Translations under genes and position numbers: made by a program
Shown here: positions 4,440 through 6,738 of the stretch, in pieces
Layout: each line of letters begins with the position of its first letter
How positions within the stretch are numbered: the stretch's first letter is position 1
Assembly (NCBI GenBank): GCA_964438715.1
Contig: CAYTLQ010000262.1
Span: 1 to 6,738, forward strand
Length of the DNA: 6,738 nt
From: CAYTLQ01 sp964438715
Lineage (GTDB): Bacteria; Bacteroidota; Ignavibacteria; Ignavibacteriales; Ignavibacteriaceae
Direction of reading: 5' to 3'
The notes under the pieces: model-generated
Told to the model about the DNA's origin: nothing
The model's input: only the letters and a program-made list of their open reading frames with translations
The model's database searches: none

Positions 4440-6518
4440 ATGACTGAATCCCAACTCTTACAAATTGCACTTGCTATTCTTTTCTTACCATTGCTGGGTT
4501 TTACCGTTACATTACTGCTCGGCAAAAAAGTGCAAAAAATTTATCTGTTTGAAGTACTGATCATCAGTGTTACCCTGGTTCTGGGAATTTTTCTCATGTT
4601 CCAGAAACTTGCGTATTATACTGAGGCTAAAATAATTGGTGAAACTGAATGGATTAACTTGGGAAATACTCCAATTCTCGGAGAAATTAAAGTTTTTCTG
4701 GGTATAGTACTCGACAATGTCTCGGTAATTATGATATTTGTCGTTGCACTTGTCAGTGCGCTTGTACACTTTTTCTCAATCGCTTATATGAAAGGCGATA
4801 AGCGATATAATCGTTACTTCGCTTATCTGGGAATTTTTACATTCTCAATGATGGGTATCGTTCTTACTCATAACCTTCTGATGATGTACATTTTCTGGGA
4901 ACTTGTTGGATTATCCTCATATCTTCTCATCGGATTTTGGTTTGAGAAAAAATCTGCCTCTGACGCCGCGAAAAAAGCATTTATTGTTAACCGCGTTGGA
5001 GACCTTGGAATGCTTGCCGGTGTTTTGTTAATTTTTATAACATACAAGACATTTACATTCGATTCTATTTTTACAGCGATTGCCAATGGTGTTCTTCCAT
5101 TTAATTCAGAATTCTGGTTAACTGTAACCGGTATTCTTATTTTCTGCGGTGCAATTGGGAAATCTGCTCAATTCCCTCTTCATGTATGGCTTCCTGATGC
5201 AATGGAAGGTCCTACACCTGTTAGTGCACTTATTCATGCAGCAACAATGGTTGCCGCTGGCGTATATCTCACCACAAGAATATTCGTCATGCTCACCGGA
5301 GATGCAATGCTTTTTATTGCCACGATAGGCGCATTATCTGCATTTATTCCGGCAACAATAGCTTTGACACAAAACGATATTAAAAAAGTTCTCGCTTATT
5401 CTACTGTAAGTCAACTTGGCTATATGATTATGGCATTAGGGGTTGGTGCTTATGTCTATGCGTTTTTCCATCTCGTAACCCATGCTTTTTTCAAAGCTGG
5501 TCTGTTTCTTGGGAGCGGTTCTGTTATTCATGCAATGCACCATGAGCAGGATATACGCCAGATGGGTGGATTAAAGAAAAAACTCCCAATTACATACACC
5601 ACCTTTCTTATTTACTGCCTGGCAATCAGTGGTATTCCACTAACATCCGGATTTTTGAGTAAAGACGGTATTTTGGCAGGTGCTTTTGCATTTGGCTCAT
5701 TGACCGGTTATCATATTTTTGCCGTATCGGGATTTCTGGTAGCGCTTCTAACTGCATTTTATATGTTCCGTTTGCTTTTCCTTACTTTCCATGGAGAGCC
5801 CAGAAATGAAGAAAAATATCATCATGCACATGAATCTCCAGCTTTGATGACTGTTCCTCTCATTATTCTGGCGGTCCTGTCATTTTTTGCCTTCTATACA
5901 ATTAATCCTTTTTCTGCTGAATCTGGCTGGGTACTCAGTAAATGGATACATACTCCACAATCGGTTGTTCCCGAAACATCAAGATTTCCTTTTATGATTA
6001 CTGATGCTCAGACTGAAGGTCACGGTGTAATTACACACTCATCTGTCTATACCGAGGCAATGCATCATGCACACATACCCGCTATGGTACTTTCTCTTAT
6101 TGTAGCTGCTTTGGGTATTATTACAGCGTATCTTTTTTATATGAAAAAATCTCTCAGTGCCGATAGAGTCGCAGAAAAGTTAACTCCACTTTATAATTTT
6201 TCTCTGAATAAATGGTACTTTGATGAATTATACGATGCTACATTTGTTAGGTTTACCATGTTACTGAGTTCTGCTTTTGCCTGGTTTGATAATAAAGTAA
6301 TAGATGGTATTGTAAATGGTACAGCATCGATTACCCGATTATTCTCAACAATAAGTGGTTACTTCGACACTTATGTTGTAGATGGCTTAGTTAATTTTAC
6401 TGCATCACTTAGTGGAATAACCGGATTATTCCTGAGGAAGATTCAGACCGGGAAGGTTCAAACCTATCTCGTTCTGGTACTTTTCTCGCTTGTAGTTTTA
6501 TTCTTTTTTTTACGATGA
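4440..6518 (+). CDS. nuoL: NADH-quinone oxidoreductase subunit L (NuoL, distal proton pump)
   Basis: NuoL is the outermost antiporter-like subunit of the membrane arm, and its long horizontal helix runs back along the other pumps. The 692 residues exceed the roughly 610 of E. coli. Residues matching the proton path are present: Glu154 in FWELVGLSSYLLIGFW, Arg185 and Asp188 in NRVGDLG, Lys241 in GKSAQFPLHVWLPDAMEGPTP, His266 in ALIHAATMVAAG, His344, His348 and Lys352 in HLVTHAFFK, and Lys408 in SGFLSKDG. The extra length lies mostly after about 455: a His-rich loop at 459-466, a polar loop at 490-545 with a second His cluster at 542-545, and the C-terminal helix region 585-670, which contains a 26-residue tandem repeat. 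The last hydrophobic segment (about 675-691) is the terminal anchor. A weak GAGAG at 4425-4429 precedes the start. A run of eight T at 6504-6511 sits just before the stop, so the last codons are sensitive to indel errors. Confidence 0.98.
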   Translation: MTESQLLQIALAILFLPLLGFTVTLLLGKKVQKIYLFEVLIISVTLVLGIFLMFQKLAYYTEAKIIGETEWINLGNTPILGEIKVFLGIVLDNVSVIMIFVVALVSALVHFFSIAYMKGDKRYNRYFAYLGIFTFSMMGIVLTHNLLMMYIFWELVGLSSYLLIGFWFEKKSASDAAKKAFIVNRVGDLGMLAGVLLIFITYKTFTFDSIFTAIANGVLPFNSEFWLTVTGILIFCGAIGKSAQFPLHVWLPDAMEGPTPVSALIHAATMVAAGVYLTTRIFVMLTGDAMLFIATIGALSAFIPATIALTQNDIKKVLAYSTVSQLGYMIMALGVGAYVYAFFHLVTHAFFKAGLFLGSGSVIHAMHHEQDIRQMGGLKKKLPITYTTFLIYCLAISGIPLTSGFLSKDGILAGAFAFGSLTGYHIFAVSGFLVALLTAFYMFRLLFLTFHGEPRNEEKYHHAHESPALMTVPLIILAVLSFFAFYTINPFSAESGWVLSKWIHTPQSVVPETSRFPFMITDAQTEGHGVITHSSVYTEAMHHAHIPAMVLSLIVAALGIITAYLFYMKKSLSADRVAEKLTPLYNFSLNKWYFDELYDATFVRFTMLLSSAFAWFDNKVIDGIVNGTASITRLFSTISGYFDTYVVDGLVNFTASLSGITGLFLRKIQTGKVQTYLVLVLFSLVVLFFFLR
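6285..6440 (+). repeat. Tandem 26-residue repeat in the NuoL C-terminal helix region
   Basis: Within NuoL, FDNKVIDGIVNGTAS (residues 616-630, bases 6285-6329) is followed 26 residues later by FDTYVVDGLVNFTAS (642-656, bases 6363-6407). Ten of 15 residues are identical, and about 30 of 45 bases match, so this is an old protein-level duplication and not a recent DNA repeat. The linkers after each core (631-641 and 657-667) do not align with each other. A weaker third copy may start at residue 594 (FDELYDATFVRFTMLLS, bases 6219-6269), sharing seven of 17 residues with the last unit. The repeats lie where the long lateral helix of NuoL is expected. Confidence 0.75.
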
Positions 6519-6533
6519 ATTTGAAAAGTCATT

Positions 6534-6538
6534 AAGGA
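6534..6538 (+). promoter_or_regulatory. Ribosome binding site of nuoM
   Basis: AAGGA lies in the 31-base spacer after nuoL, 11 bases before the ATG at 6550. The spacing is slightly long but the site supports that start. No hairpin or T-run terminator is visible in this spacer, so the operon continues through it. Confidence 0.55.
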
Positions 6539-6549
6539 ACTAAACAGTT

Positions 6550-6738
6550 ATGTCAGGTTTACCTCTACTCTCAATCATAACTTTTTTACCTGTCGCAGGT
6601 ATGATAATCATTCTTGCCCTACCCCGTGGACAGGAAAAACTAATTAAATCTTTAACAGTTCTTGTTACACTGGTACAAGTCATATTAGCCGGTTTCATCT
6701 GGAGCCAATATAATTATAGTCTTGGTGGAGTTTATGAC
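6550..6738 (+). CDS. nuoM: NADH-quinone oxidoreductase subunit M (NuoM), N-terminal part only
   Basis: NuoM is the middle antiporter-like proton pump, next to NuoL. Only the first 63 codons are present, and the frame stays open to the window edge. The translation begins MSGLPLLSIITFLPVAGMII, which resembles the usual NuoM start (a hydrophobic LLSIITFLP segment), followed by a basic turn (PRGQEKLIK at about 25-33) and a second hydrophobic segment at about 34-51. These match the first two helices of the family. The catalytic lysines and glutamate lie further downstream, outside the window. The position directly after nuoL is the standard one and supports the call, which would be weaker from the 63 residues alone. 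Confidence 0.92.
   Translation, partial: MSGLPLLSIITFLPVAGMIIILALPRGQEKLIKSLTVLVTLVQVILAGFIWSQYNYSLGGVYD

Noticed and set aside
80..6738. A previously undescribed biological system hidden in the window
   Set aside because: Essentially every base from 80 onward belongs to a recognised complex I gene or a short spacer; no unexplained coding or non-coding stretch remains.

Overview
This window is a stretch of a respiratory complex I operon, all on the + strand, with a piece of sequencing adapter at its left edge. After the adapter (bases 14-79) the genes run in the order nuoB (3' end only), nuoC, nuoD, nuoH, nuoI, nuoJ, nuoK, nuoL, nuoM (5' end only). Genes either overlap by 4 bases (nuoB/nuoC, nuoD/nuoH) or are separated by 2-31 bases, so this looks like one co-transcribed unit whose promoter and terminator lie outside the window. 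I see no RNA gene, CRISPR array, insertion sequence or reverse-strand gene, and no gap longer than 31 bases between genes.

The organism is a bacterium with moderately AT-rich DNA that uses TGA and TAA as normal stops. NuoC and NuoD are separate proteins and nuoD is followed directly by nuoH, without nuoE, nuoF and nuoG. That layout is known from green sulfur bacteria and relatives. The protein style (for example the GGPYWEHGYHVLKG segment of NuoB, the HRCFEKHCE segment of NuoD and the long NuoL) makes the Bacteroidota/Chlorobiota/Ignavibacteriota group my best guess. This is an impression from family knowledge, not a search result.

The genes work together as follows. NuoB, C, D and I form the connecting (Q) module in the cytoplasm, which carries electrons through iron-sulfur clusters N6a, N6b and N2 to quinone at the NuoB/NuoD/NuoH interface. 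NuoH, J, K, L and M form the proton-pumping membrane arm. The NADH-oxidising input module (NuoE, F, G) is not encoded between nuoD and nuoH, where it normally sits, so the electron donor cannot be told from this window.

The left edge is artificial. Bases 14-79 match an Illumina P7 / Nextera i7 adapter ending in the Tn5 mosaic end, with three substitutions, and bases 1-13 have no identified origin. The truncation of nuoB is therefore a library or assembly artefact, and the first bases of nuoB may carry sequencing errors. I found no undescribed biological system. The points most worth a second look are the adapter, the missing NADH module, a tandem repeat in the NuoL C-terminal helix region, and the charged tail of NuoI.
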